A stretch of DNA of 64,000 nt from a virus. Each line of letters begins with the position of its first letter. Positions within the stretch are counted from its first letter, which is position 1. Where the stretch lies: the IMG/VR virus record IMGVR_UViG_3300042484_002853, positions 1 to 64,000 of that record. One strand, given 5' to 3'. Positions 7,706 to 15,085 of the stretch are shown piece after piece. The translations under genes were made by a program, and so were the position numbers. The notes below the pieces were generated by a model that was not told where the DNA came from, ran no database searches, and saw nothing but the letters and a program-made list of their open reading frames with translations.

Positions 7706-7736
7706 AATTAACATTAATTTAAAACCTAAATTACAA

Positions 7737-8816
7737 ATGGAAGACAAAAAACACATTATCAACTTAGATTTAGTTGATTTCACTAAAGAACCTATGTTTT
7801 TTGGTAAAAGTTTAAATTTACAAAGATATGATAAGGTTAAAAACCCTATCTTTTATGACCTTTACTTAAAACAACTTTCTTTTTCTTGGAGACCAGAAGA
7901 AGTGGATATTCAAAAAGATAGAGGTGATTTTAACACACTAAGTGACCATGAAAAATTCATATTTACTAAGAACTTAAGTTATCAAATTCTTTTAGATTCA
8001 ATTCAAAGTAGAGGTATTAAACATATTACTGAAAATACATCTAATCCTGAAATTGAATTATTTGGTAGTGCTTGGCAATATTTTGAAACACTTCATAGTT
8101 ATTCGTATTCTTATATTATTAAGAATATTTACCCAAACCCAACTGAAGTATTTGATAATATTTTAAAGGATACTGAAATCATAAAAAGAACCACATCAGT
8201 TACATCTTATTATGATGAATTAATTAATTCATTATCTGATGATAGTGATTATGAGAAAAGAAAGAAACTTTACCTTACTATTATGTCAATTAACATCTTA
8301 GAGGGTATTAGGTTCTATGTTTCATTTGCTTGTTCATTTGCTTTTGCTGAAAATAAAAAAATGGAAGGTAATGCTAAAATTATTAAGTTAATTTCTCGTG
8401 ATGAAAATTGTCATTTAGCAGGTACACAAAAAATGATTATGTTACTTAGAAACAATGAATCTGAAGGTTTCCAAGAAGTAATTAAAGATTGTGAACCAAT
8501 TGTTATCAAAATGTTTAAAGATGCTGCTGAGGAAGAAATGGAATGGGCAAAATACTTATTTGAAGGTGGTTCAATGTTAGGATTAAATGCTGAGTTACTT
8601 ATTAAGTACATGAAACATTTAACCAATAGAAGAATGAAAGCTATTGGGTTAAAATCAATATTCGAGAACACAGAAAACCCTTTAACTTGGATGAACAACT
8701 GGACCGGAAGCACAAATGTTCAAGAAGCACCGCAAGAAACTGAAAAAACTAGTTACGTTGTTGGTTCATTTAAACAAGATTTAGATAGTACAAACTTTGG
8801 TGATTTTAAATTCTAA
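7737..8816 (+). CDS. nrdB: ribonucleotide reductase small subunit
   Basis: 359 aa, normal length for class Ia R2. Di-iron ligands are visible: D70 in LSDHEKFIF, Glu and His in YFETLHSYSY (which also supplies the radical Tyr four residues after the His), Glu in LEGIRFYVSF, and Glu/His in RDENCHLAG. It houses the tyrosyl radical passed to NrdA. It ends 5 nt before the thioredoxin start, so the two are probably co-transcribed. It has a separate promoter from nrdA. Confidence 0.95.
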   Translation: MEDKKHIINLDLVDFTKEPMFFGKSLNLQRYDKVKNPIFYDLYLKQLSFSWRPEEVDIQKDRGDFNTLSDHEKFIFTKNLSYQILLDSIQSRGIKHITENTSNPEIELFGSAWQYFETLHSYSYSYIIKNIYPNPTEVFDNILKDTEIIKRTTSVTSYYDELINSLSDDSDYEKRKKLYLTIMSINILEGIRFYVSFACSFAFAENKKMEGNAKIIKLISRDENCHLAGTQKMIMLLRNNESEGFQEVIKDCEPIVIKMFKDAAEEEMEWAKYLFEGGSMLGLNAELLIKYMKHLTNRRMKAIGLKSIFENTENPLTWMNNWTGSTNVQEAPQETEKTSYVVGSFKQDLDSTNFGDFKF

Positions 8817-8821
8817 CAACT

Positions 8822-9097
8822 ATGTCAAAAATTAAATTATATGACTTCGCAGCTTCTTGGTGCGGACCGTGCAAACAACTTTCACCTATCATTGATTCTT
8901 TAAAAAAAGAATTTGAAGGTAATGAAAATGTTGAAATTATCAAAATTGATATTGATGCCGAACCTGAACTTACAGCACAATACAATATAAGGTCAGTACC
9001 TACTTTAATTTATTTAAAAGATGATGAAGTGGTGCATCGTTCCGCAGGTGCTACCACCAAACAAAACATTTTAAACAAAATAAACGAATTGGTTTAA
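8822..9097 (+). CDS. trxA: thioredoxin
   Basis: 91 aa, slightly shorter than bacterial thioredoxins. The active site is WCGPC at residues 13-17, followed by the cis-Pro region RSVPTLIYL and the C-terminal GATTKQNI. It should reduce the NrdA C-terminal cysteines. It directly follows nrdB, and a strong hairpin terminator follows it. Confidence 0.93.
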   Translation: MSKIKLYDFAASWCGPCKQLSPIIDSLKKEFEGNENVEIIKIDIDAEPELTAQYNIRSVPTLIYLKDDEVVHRSAGATTKQNILNKINELV

Positions 9098-9111
9098 AAT
9101 AAATTTTAATA

Positions 9112-9148
9112 AAAAAACTCTTATCAATATTTGGTAAGAGTTTTTTTA
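9112..9148 (+). terminator. terminator after the nrdB-thioredoxin operon
   Basis: A-run, CTCTTA stem, loop with ATATTTG, TAAGAG stem, then seven T. The stem overlaps the -33 element of the following promoter. Confidence 0.75.
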
Positions 9149-9161
9149 TTTTGTAGATTTG
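9130..9161 (+). promoter_or_regulatory. Bacteroidota-type promoter for the 60-aa gene and array C
   Basis: TTTG at 9130-9133, 20-nt gap, TAGATTTG at 9154-9161. The ATG at 9185 follows by 23 nt, which argues for that start and not for a longer in-frame ORF that would run through the promoter. Confidence 0.75.
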
Positions 9162-9184
9162 TTGAAATAAAAGTTTATACAACA

Positions 9185-9367
9185 ATGAAAACGTTTTTAG
9201 AACAATACGATGAACAATTAGAACAAGAAAGGGAACAAACTCAAAAACAGTTTGATAGATTAGTAATCAGAAGATTTAAAGAAATGATAATTGAATCTTC
9301 TGACCCAGAAATGTTTATTAATTTTGATAGAGACTTGGAACAATTAATCAGCAACAGACATTTGTAA
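9185..9367 (+). CDS. small charged hypothetical protein
   Basis: 60 aa, start chosen after the promoter. Rich in Glu, Gln and Arg, probably helical (FLEQYDEQLEQEREQTQKQF). Not recognised. It is the first gene of the array C transcript, ending 3 nt before unit 1. Confidence 0.65.
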   Translation: MKTFLEQYDEQLEQEREQTQKQFDRLVIRRFKEMIIESSDPEMFINFDRDLEQLISNRHL

Positions 9368-9370
9368 AAT

Positions 9371-9511
9371 ATGAAATTAGATATAACAAGTTTTAATTGG
9401 GTAGTAATTATTTCAAATAATAAAGAAATTTGGTATAAAAATTTAAATATTGGAAACAGAGAAAATGTAACGGTCTTTAAAAGAAATCAATTATTTATCT
9501 TCGCAAGATGA
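9371..9511 (+). CDS. array C unit 1 micro-ORF
   Basis: 46 aa, MKLDITSFNW start, KEIWYKN in the middle, ends NQLFIFAR. Confidence 0.75.
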   Translation: MKLDITSFNWVVIISNNKEIWYKNLNIGNRENVTVFKRNQLFIFAR

Positions 9512-9675
9512 AATTAAAAGTTCAATTATTTGATAATAAAATAACTAATATTTATAAATGGTATATGGTAGAATTATTCCCTATAATGAATTCTACTCAT
9601 ATCGAAATAAAAATTTGCAACTGTATTAAAAATTTAAGGAAAAAACCCAATATTTTAATAATATTTACAAGATGA
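9508..9675 (+). CDS. array C unit 2 micro-ORF
   Basis: 55 aa, MKLKVQLFDN start, IYKWYMVELF in the middle, ends NILIIFTR. Its stop overlaps the DHFR start. Confidence 0.75.
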   Translation: MKLKVQLFDNKITNIYKWYMVELFPIMNSTHIEIKICNCIKNLRKKPNILIIFTR

Positions 9676-10190
9676 AACTTATTCTAGCAATCTCCAAAAA
9701 CGGTGCAATTGGCAATAACAACCAATTGTTATTCAAACAATCAAATGACCTACAAAGGTTCAAAAAATTAACAACAGATAATGTTGTAATTATGGGGAGA
9801 AAGACATTTGAATCATTAGGTTCAAAACCACTACCTAACAGAATTAATATTGTTATCACTAGAAATGTATCTAACTTAGAACATTTACAATTAAAACATG
9901 ATAATTTGTTTATTGTAGATACAATAGCTAAAGCGATTGATATTTCAGAAGTATATTACCCAACAAAAGAAATATTTCTTATAGGTGGTGCTGAAATATA
10001 TAAACAAACTATTCCTTTATGTACCAAAGTTTACTTAACATTAATTGAAACAGTTGTTGAAGAATTTGATAGTGAAATTGACCTAAATTTATTATTCAAT
10101 GATAAATTTAAACAAACAGTTGTCGGTAAAGGTATTGCTGATGAAAAGAATGAATTTGATTATGTTTATTTTGAATTGGATAGATTATGA
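9672..10190 (+). CDS. folA: dihydrofolate reductase
   Basis: 172 aa. N-terminal LILAISKNGAIGNNN, folate-site Asp in SNDLQRFKKLT (D26), cofactor motif VIMGRKTFESLG, and IFLIGGAEIYKQ match bacterial and phage DHFR along the full length. It makes tetrahydrofolate for thymidylate and purine synthesis, complementing the nrd genes upstream. The gene is embedded as a cassette in array C with ATGA overlaps on both sides, and its MKL start is formed by the array junction. Confidence 0.93.
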   Translation: MKLILAISKNGAIGNNNQLLFKQSNDLQRFKKLTTDNVVIMGRKTFESLGSKPLPNRINIVITRNVSNLEHLQLKHDNLFIVDTIAKAIDISEVYYPTKEIFLIGGAEIYKQTIPLCTKVYLTLIETVVEEFDSEIDLNLLFNDKFKQTVVGKGIADEKNEFDYVYFELDRL

Positions 10191-10327
10191 AACTTTTAAT
10201 CAACCATAATGTAGATATTAAGTTTCATACTATAAATGAAACAATTATTCTTTTTTATAAAAAACAACGTGTAGATTTACATTTAATACATACAGTTAAT
10301 AGATTATTAATATTAGGTAAAAGATGA
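10187..10327 (+). CDS. array C unit 3 micro-ORF
   Basis: 46 aa, MKLLINHNVDIKFH start, ends NRLLILGKR. Start overlaps the DHFR stop. Confidence 0.75.
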   Translation: MKLLINHNVDIKFHTINETIILFYKKQRVDLHLIHTVNRLLILGKR

Positions 10328-10470
10328 AACTTCTCATTTTCAAAACTAACCCAAAACAACCTATGTTCTTCAATAATACTAATTTTGTTTATTGTAGAAT
10401 GTTCAGATTGTATAATAATATAGAATTAACCGAATTTGAGAAAAATAAAATAATAATTTTATTAAGATGA
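10324..10470 (+). CDS. array C unit 4 micro-ORF
   Basis: 48 aa, MKLLIFKTNP start, ends NKIIILLR. Confidence 0.75.
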   Translation: MKLLIFKTNPKQPMFFNNTNFVYCRMFRLYNNIELTEFEKNKIIILLR

Positions 10471-10613
10471 AACTTAAAAAACAAGATAACAGTACATTAA
10501 AGATAAATTCTTTAATATATCAGTCTTACGGACTTGAGATTTCAGTAGATTATCGTGGTGATAGTTATCACATATATCCTATGTTAAACCATTTATATAT
10601 TATCGGAAGATGA
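10467..10613 (+). CDS. array C unit 5 micro-ORF
   Basis: 48 aa, MKLKKQDNST start, ends NHLYIIGR. Confidence 0.75.
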   Translation: MKLKKQDNSTLKINSLIYQSYGLEISVDYRGDSYHIYPMLNHLYIIGR

Positions 10614-10768
10614 AACTTAAAATAGAAAAAACAATCACAGGTTATAAATTTAAAAACTTTACTGTAGATAAATGGAACCAATTATTAGTTAAATTAAAAA
10701 GTGACTATCAATCGTCAGATTATTTTTTAGAAATAAATAAAAACCGATTAACAATATTTAGAAGATGA
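10610..10768 (+). CDS. array C unit 6 micro-ORF
   Basis: 52 aa, MKLKIEKTITGYKFKNF start, DKWNQLLVKL in the middle, ends NRLTIFRR. Confidence 0.75.
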   Translation: MKLKIEKTITGYKFKNFTVDKWNQLLVKLKSDYQSSDYFLEINKNRLTIFRR

Positions 10769-10899
10769 AACTTTCAATAGTAATATATCCTAAAAATTTT
10801 AAATTTAATAATAAATCATCAGCATTAACCTACGGTCTAAGCGATTTATTGAATAGTTCACGAAATAGTTTAAACAAACTAAATATTTTTAATAGATAA
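10765..10899 (+). CDS. array C unit 7 micro-ORF
   Basis: 44 aa, MKLSIVIYPKNFKF start, ends NKLNIFNR then TAA. Last unit of array C. Confidence 0.75.
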   Translation: MKLSIVIYPKNFKFNNKSSALTYGLSDLLNSSRNSLNKLNIFNR

Positions 10900-10901
10900 A
10901 C

Positions 10902-10938
10902 AAAAAACCTCTCTTAAATTAATAAGAGAGGTTTTTTT
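10902..10938. terminator. bidirectional terminator between array C and a late gene
   Basis: AAAAAACCTCTCTTA pairs with TAAGAGAGGTTTTTTT around an AT loop. A/T-runs on both flanks let it act for the plus-strand array and the minus-strand gene ending at 10968. Confidence 0.8.
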
Positions 10939-10967
10939 AAACAAAACAAAATTAAAACAGACAAAAA

Positions 10968-12941
10968 TTATGCTCTAGGTATAGCCTGGTTAGCCATTTG
11001 TAAAAGTTTTTTAGCTTTATCACTATGACCAGCATCTCTAAGTTTTCTTACTATTTCAATAATCATAGGATAATAGTGTTCTTTTTTAGAGTTTTTATAA
11101 GTACGTACTAAATTAACACCTTTATTATATAAGTCAACGATTTCAGCAGGTAAACCTTCATTTTCTTCATCATCAAATTGTTTTTGTATATCAGGTGTTG
11201 GATTATTAACTACATCATCTTCTTTAACTAATTTGTTTTTTTTAGCCGCCAAATATTTTTGATATTTTGATTCTTGAACAGGTTCAGTAACTGAATTTTT
11301 TAAATGATTAATTGCATCATCTTCTTTATCAAATTCTTCACCTGGATACGGTTCATTTTCTTTATTAATCATAGTTGTTTGAAAAGTTTTAGTTGATGGG
11401 TTAAATCTATAATAACCACCTTCAACCTCTTTCTTATCATCATTTTCAGCAACAATATCATCACTTTGATATCTACTCATTTCTTCTTTAATGAGTTTTT
11501 TAACCAAATACTTACCATAAGGTGTTTTAATTGCTTCGTTAAGTTTTTCTTCAACTTCTTTAGAATCAATTCCACATAATTCAGTGATTTCGTTAATAGT
11601 TTCAGCATCTAACTCATCATCAGTTGATTCAACTTCTTCATCTAATGAATCTAAATTTTTATTAATATAGTCATTAGCTTCACTACTATCTTTAAATGGT
11701 TTATTTTCTTTATTAACGGTTATTGGTGAACTTTTACCATCCGCAATACTAACTTCACGTTTACCGTTTACATCAACAACTTTTACTGTATAACCTTTAT
11801 ATTTATAAGCACCAGTTTTTTCATCACCGTAAGCTTCATCAATATTCTCTGATTCATCAATCTTTTCACCGTTTTTATCAATACGTTTTTTAATTTCTTC
11901 TTTATCTTTATCATCTAATTTTTCGATTCCTGATTTAGTTGAAGAAATAATATTATTGATTGCTGATTTAGCAGTTGTTGCATCAACTTCAGGTAATTTT
12001 CTAAATTCAGCACCTAATTTACCTAATAATGATTGAATTTCAGAAACTGTATCGTCTGAACCTTCAGTGTTTGATTCACTATCTACAGGTGCGTCTACAG
12101 TATCTGTTGCTGGAACATCTGTACTTGCTTCAGGAGCTGAATCAGCAGAAGGTGCTGGAGCAGGTGTTGTAGAATTTTCTGGGTTATAATCGGCAATATC
12201 TGTATTATCAACAGCTTCTGGTTCTGAAGTTACATCAGCAGAAACAGGAGCAGCAGGTGCTTCTACTGGTGTTGTTGGTTCAGATACAGGTGTTTCTACT
12301 GGAGCAGGTGTTGTTTCAGCAGGTGCTGGTACGATAGTTTCACCTTTTTTAGCATCAACATCTTTATTTAAAGGAATTTCTTCATTAACTTCACCTTTGT
12401 CTGATTTTTTAGCTACAAATATTTTATCACCTTTTTTACCGATAACACCATACTCGTCATTTTTTTCTAAAAAATTATTAACTTCATCTTCAGAGTCAAA
12501 TGATTTACTATTGTATTTTTTTCCATTTAATTCAAATTCTTCATCTATTGGTTCAAATTCATCTTTATCATCTGATTCATTTAAACGACCAAATGTTTCA
12601 TTCAAAGCCACTTTTTTACCGTGAAAACGTGTTAAAACTTTATTATAAGAATCATATTTTTCATATAATCTCTCATTATCCATTGAACCACCTAAATAAA
12701 CAAAATCAGATACATTCAATACATTGGTTGATGGAGCTGAACAAACTTTAATATAAAATTTTTGTCCTTCTTGTACAATACCATAAACCTTACCATCTGC
12801 CATTCTTTCATATTTTAATAGCTTAGACGTACTATTTGATGTTACAACCGATTCATTTAGATTCTTTTTAGTGTCACCACCAGATAAAAACAAGAATCTT
12901 TCTCTCAATTCCTCAGTTGTTAATTGTTTTTTATTTTGCAT
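10968..12941 (-). CDS. large acidic late protein with Pro/Ala-rich linker
   Basis: 657 aa, not recognised. Residues 1-110 are a globular region (KVYGIVQEGQKFYIK), about 125-175 contains NGKKYNSKSF, about 200-300 is a Pro/Ala/Thr/Glu-rich linker (APAETTPAPVETPVSEP), and a second NGKKYNSKSF-like module occurs near 380-430 (AYKYKGYTVKVV). The C-terminus is helical and basic. The high acidity and repeats fit an internal head, scaffold or tail-associated protein. A late-type promoter lies upstream, supporting a structural role. Confidence 0.6.
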   Translation of the reverse strand: MQNKKQLTTEELRERFLFLSGGDTKKNLNESVVTSNSTSKLLKYERMADGKVYGIVQEGQKFYIKVCSAPSTNVLNVSDFVYLGGSMDNERLYEKYDSYNKVLTRFHGKKVALNETFGRLNESDDKDEFEPIDEEFELNGKKYNSKSFDSEDEVNNFLEKNDEYGVIGKKGDKIFVAKKSDKGEVNEEIPLNKDVDAKKGETIVPAPAETTPAPVETPVSEPTTPVEAPAAPVSADVTSEPEAVDNTDIADYNPENSTTPAPAPSADSAPEASTDVPATDTVDAPVDSESNTEGSDDTVSEIQSLLGKLGAEFRKLPEVDATTAKSAINNIISSTKSGIEKLDDKDKEEIKKRIDKNGEKIDESENIDEAYGDEKTGAYKYKGYTVKVVDVNGKREVSIADGKSSPITVNKENKPFKDSSEANDYINKNLDSLDEEVESTDDELDAETINEITELCGIDSKEVEEKLNEAIKTPYGKYLVKKLIKEEMSRYQSDDIVAENDDKKEVEGGYYRFNPSTKTFQTTMINKENEPYPGEEFDKEDDAINHLKNSVTEPVQESKYQKYLAAKKNKLVKEDDVVNNPTPDIQKQFDDEENEGLPAEIVDLYNKGVNLVRTYKNSKKEHYYPMIIEIVRKLRDAGHSDKAKKLLQMANQAIPRA

Positions 12942-12972
12942 GTTATAAATTTTGTTTAAATTAAATAGAGTA

Positions 12973-12987
12973 TTTTAAATAAATAGT
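12973..12987 (-). promoter_or_regulatory. late-type promoter element
   Basis: Minus-strand ACTATTTATTTAAAA, 32 nt upstream of the 657-aa gene. It abuts the -33 box of the plus-strand promoter of array D. Confidence 0.55.
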
Positions 12988-13017
12988 TGGATTAATTAAA
13001 AATTATAATTAGATTTG
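12987..13017 (+). promoter_or_regulatory. Bacteroidota-type promoter for array D
   Basis: TTG at 12987-12989, 20-nt gap, TAGATTTG at 13010-13017, 21 nt before the first array D start. Confidence 0.75.
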
Positions 13018-13037
13018 TTGTAGTAAAATAGTAGTAC

Positions 13038-13175
13038 ATGAAATTATTTATATTCAAAAATCAAAACATACCGTTTGATAACAACAACAATCTTTACAAA
13101 AGTATAAATATTTTAGGATTAGATATAGTTACTACTATAATACATATAAATAATATATCAATATACAAAAGATGA
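13038..13175 (+). CDS. array D unit 1 micro-ORF
   Basis: 45 aa, MKLFIFKNQN start, ends NNISIYKR. Confidence 0.75.
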   Translation: MKLFIFKNQNIPFDNNNNLYKSINILGLDIVTTIIHINNISIYKR

Positions 13176-13309
13176 GATTAGAAATAGTTAATTTATATAT
13201 CCACTTTAGGTTAGATAGTAATAAAATTTGCAACTATCTTATTAACAGAGAATATTTCAATATTGGGTCTAAATCAGTACATAATTATTTAAAAATTTAC
13301 AAAAGATGA
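13172..13309 (+). CDS. array D unit 2 micro-ORF
   Basis: 45 aa, MRLEIVNLYIHF start, ends NYLKIYKR. Confidence 0.75.
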   Translation: MRLEIVNLYIHFRLDSNKICNYLINREYFNIGSKSVHNYLKIYKR

Positions 13310-13455
13310 AACTTCAGGTTAATAATTTTTCTAACATTTCAGGATTTAAATTTATTCAACATGAAAATATCAAAGATAGTTCTGTTATTTGTTTGGATGA
13401 ACTAATTGATAATTTTGTTTTTAATAAAAATAAATTAACAATCTTAAGTAGATGA
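13306..13455 (+). CDS. array D unit 3 micro-ORF
   Basis: 49 aa, MKLQVNNFSN start, ISGFKFIQ in the middle, ends NKLTILSR. Confidence 0.75.
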   Translation: MKLQVNNFSNISGFKFIQHENIKDSSVICLDELIDNFVFNKNKLTILSR

Positions 13456-13592
13456 AATTAATTATACTTAACCCACTTGTTGATTGTTTTAAACCAAATC
13501 GTTCAGTTTTTGCTGAATATTTAGTTGAACAACAACCAAATTATTATATACCAAAACCTTATATTAACAAAATATTAACCTACAGAAGATGA
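13452..13592 (+). CDS. array D unit 4 micro-ORF
   Basis: 46 aa, MKLIILNPLV start, ends NKILTYRR. Confidence 0.75.
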   Translation: MKLIILNPLVDCFKPNRSVFAEYLVEQQPNYYIPKPYINKILTYRR

Positions 13593-13705
13593 AACTTAAC
13601 ATAGAACGTAGTAGTTTACTATTAACTAAAGATGTTTACGATTTTTATCTTTATAACTCTATAAGATATAAAAATTTAAATATTTTACATATATTTTATA
13701 GATAA
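13589..13705 (+). CDS. array D unit 5 micro-ORF
   Basis: 38 aa, MKLNIERSS start, ends ILHIFYR with TAA one nt before the next ATG. Confidence 0.7.
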   Translation: MKLNIERSSLLLTKDVYDFYLYNSIRYKNLNILHIFYR

Positions 13706-13706
13706 A

Positions 13707-13826
13707 ATGAAACTTGAAAAAATAAACTTAAAATGGTGGTTCTTTACAGAAAAGGTTTTAGAAAACCACATAATAACAGCGAAAATACCTTACTCAAATA
13801 GACTAATAGTCTTTCATCGATTATGA
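13707..13826 (+). CDS. array D unit 6 micro-ORF
   Basis: 39 aa, MKLEKINLKWWFF start, ends NRLIVFHRL. Confidence 0.7.
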   Translation: MKLEKINLKWWFFTEKVLENHIITAKIPYSNRLIVFHRL

Positions 13827-13840
13827 AACTTGAAAAATAA
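13823..13840 (+). pseudogene. array D remnant unit
   Basis: ATG AAA CTT GAA AAA TAA: the same start as unit 6 cut off after five codons. Confidence 0.4.
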
Positions 13841-13886
13841 ATTTATCAGATATCTAGGTTTTCTCAAATTTATTTTGTAAATTACG

Positions 13887-13911
13887 AAACCTTTATAACT
13901 ATATTTACGTT
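13887..13911 (+). promoter_or_regulatory. middle-type promoter
   Basis: AAACCTTT then TATATTTACGTT at 13900-13911, 35 nt before the transglycosylase-like start. Same motif as before several accessory operons. Confidence 0.6.
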
Positions 13912-13945
13912 ATAGAAGGATAATGTTAAACCAAAATAAAAGAAT

Positions 13946-14608
13946 ATGTTAAAGATGATTATAAAATTTAAGTTAATGTTATTAATAGTGTTACTAGCAA
14001 CTAACAATAGAACAATTAACAAAGTATATGCTAACACATATAAAACTACTAATAAACAGTTTATTTATATGTTAAAACATATAGAAGAACCGAACATAAT
14101 AACAATTGATTCATTCTTATCAAAGAATGCTTATTTAGAAAGTAGATATAGACCAAATATAATAAACAGATTTGGTTGTATTGGTAAATATCAATTCCAG
14201 GTTAATAGTTTAAATGAATTAGGTTTTAAAGAGATTAACACCAAAAAAATTAAAAGGTCTATTAAAACAATTAAAGATGAATGGTTGGGTCATGTTCAAA
14301 TATTTGATACAACCTTGTTTACAGAAAAACAACAGGACCAGGTTATAAAAGAATATTTATTTACACTAGAACATAGATATTTAAAAGAATCAATACGTAA
14401 GTATGTTGGTAAGAAAATTAAAGGTGTTAAAATAACCAAAGCAGGAATTCTATCAGCAGGTTTTATAGGTTACCATAGTGTCTATAAATTTCTTGCAAGT
14501 AATGGAAGAATAAATCCAACAGATGGAAACGGTTTTTCGGTTAAAGAAAGACTTAAGTTATTTGAAGATGTTGAAATAGAAACAGAAGAAATATTTTACC
14601 CTTATTAG
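13946..14608 (+). CDS. lytic transglycosylase-like protein with N-terminal signal or anchor
   Basis: 220 aa. Residues 5-20 are strongly hydrophobic (FKLMLLIVLLATNN) after a Lys-rich start, a signal peptide or membrane anchor. The core LSKNAYLESRYRPN then GCIGKYQFQVNSLNELG follows the lysozyme-like pattern in which the Glu of E-S is catalytic and G-x-x-G-x-Y-Q-F follows. It could cut peptidoglycan at entry or lysis. A middle-type promoter precedes it, which argues against a purely late lysis role. It is followed 3 nt later by array E unit 1. Confidence 0.65.
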   Translation: MLKMIIKFKLMLLIVLLATNNRTINKVYANTYKTTNKQFIYMLKHIEEPNIITIDSFLSKNAYLESRYRPNIINRFGCIGKYQFQVNSLNELGFKEINTKKIKRSIKTIKDEWLGHVQIFDTTLFTEKQQDQVIKEYLFTLEHRYLKESIRKYVGKKIKGVKITKAGILSAGFIGYHSVYKFLASNGRINPTDGNGFSVKERLKLFEDVEIETEEIFYPY

Positions 14609-14611
14609 AAG

Positions 14612-14794
14612 ATGAAACTTAAAATAATCCCAGATATATATTATATCAGAACGAGACGTGGGAATGTTGTTATGTATAAATATTTCAATAAATATGATGA
14701 TTTATTTAATCAGATTACAAGAAAAATAAATATTAACTTAATAAAAAATGATTTAAATAAATTACATATATTTAATCGTAATTTATTATTTTAA
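14612..14794 (+). CDS. array E unit 1 micro-ORF
   Basis: 60 aa, MKLKIIPDIYY start. It has NKLHIFNR near the end followed by four extra residues (NLLF) and TAA, so the usual stop has been lost. Confidence 0.7.
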   Translation: MKLKIIPDIYYIRTRRGNVVMYKYFNKYDDLFNQITRKININLIKNDLNKLHIFNRNLLF

Positions 14795-14805
14795 AATAGA
14801 TGAAC

Positions 14806-14937
14806 ATGAAATTACAAACAAAATACAATTTAATGTTTAAATTTAAAAACGATACAAGCAGTTTTGCTTATTGTTTAGATGAATTACTTGAACGTAAAGA
14901 AATACATATTAATTGGTTATTGACTTTTGAAAGATGA
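14806..14937 (+). CDS. array E unit 2 micro-ORF
   Basis: 43 aa from the MKLQTKYN start (an ATG two codons upstream is also in frame). LMFKFKND in the middle, ends NWLLTFER. Confidence 0.7.
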   Translation: MKLQTKYNLMFKFKNDTSSFAYCLDELLERKEIHINWLLTFER

Positions 14938-15041
14938 AATTACAATTATTAACCACTTCAGCAAAATTCGGTTATAGAAGTGATGAAAAAACATATAACA
15001 CACAAATATATAGAATTTATTCTATATATCAAATTATTTAA
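14934..15041 (+). pseudogene. array E unit 3, truncated micro-ORF
   Basis: 35 aa, MKLQLLTTSAKFGY start. Ends SIYQII without the conserved tail. Probably the 5' part of a unit split by the TnpB insertion. Confidence 0.5.
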
Positions 15042-15049
15042 TAGTTTTT

Positions 15050-15065
15050 ACTATTTATAATAAAT
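15050..15065 (+). promoter_or_regulatory. late-type promoter element before tnpB
   Basis: ACTATTTATAATAAAT, 20 nt upstream of the TnpB ATG, identical in form to the element shared by gp25 and the gene divergent to it. Confidence 0.55.
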
Positions 15066-15085
15066 AACATTTAATAACACAATAA

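Larger units (their letters stand above)
9371..10899 (+). other. micro-ORF array C (7 units plus DHFR)
   Basis: Units 1 and 2, then the DHFR gene, then five more units, all in one direction and all joined by ATGA overlaps, including both junctions of DHFR (9672-9675 and 10187-10190). DHFR even begins MKL from the same ATGAAACTT junction. A bidirectional hairpin terminator at 10902 closes the array. Confidence 0.85.
13038..13840 (+). other. micro-ORF array D (6 units plus a remnant)
   Basis: Six ORFs of 38-49 codons after a host-type promoter, then a 5-codon remnant (MKLEK, stop) at 13823-13840 that still has the junction. The order promoter, array, remnant, middle-type promoter suggests units decay at the array end. 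Confidence 0.8.
14612..15041 (+). other. micro-ORF array E (3 units, last one truncated)
   Basis: Three units follow the transglycosylase-like gene. The third keeps a normal start but stops after 35 codons without the usual IY.R ending, immediately before the TnpB gene. A start-less ending typical of a unit appears right after TnpB (16400-16477). Confidence 0.75.

Noticed and set aside
9131-9184. Longer N-terminus for the 60-aa gene before array C
   Set aside because: It would start inside the terminator/promoter overlap, before the transcription start.
12397-12751. Two plus-strand ORFs inside the 657-aa late gene
   Set aside because: They run opposite to a long open frame with repeats and a late promoter; shadows.
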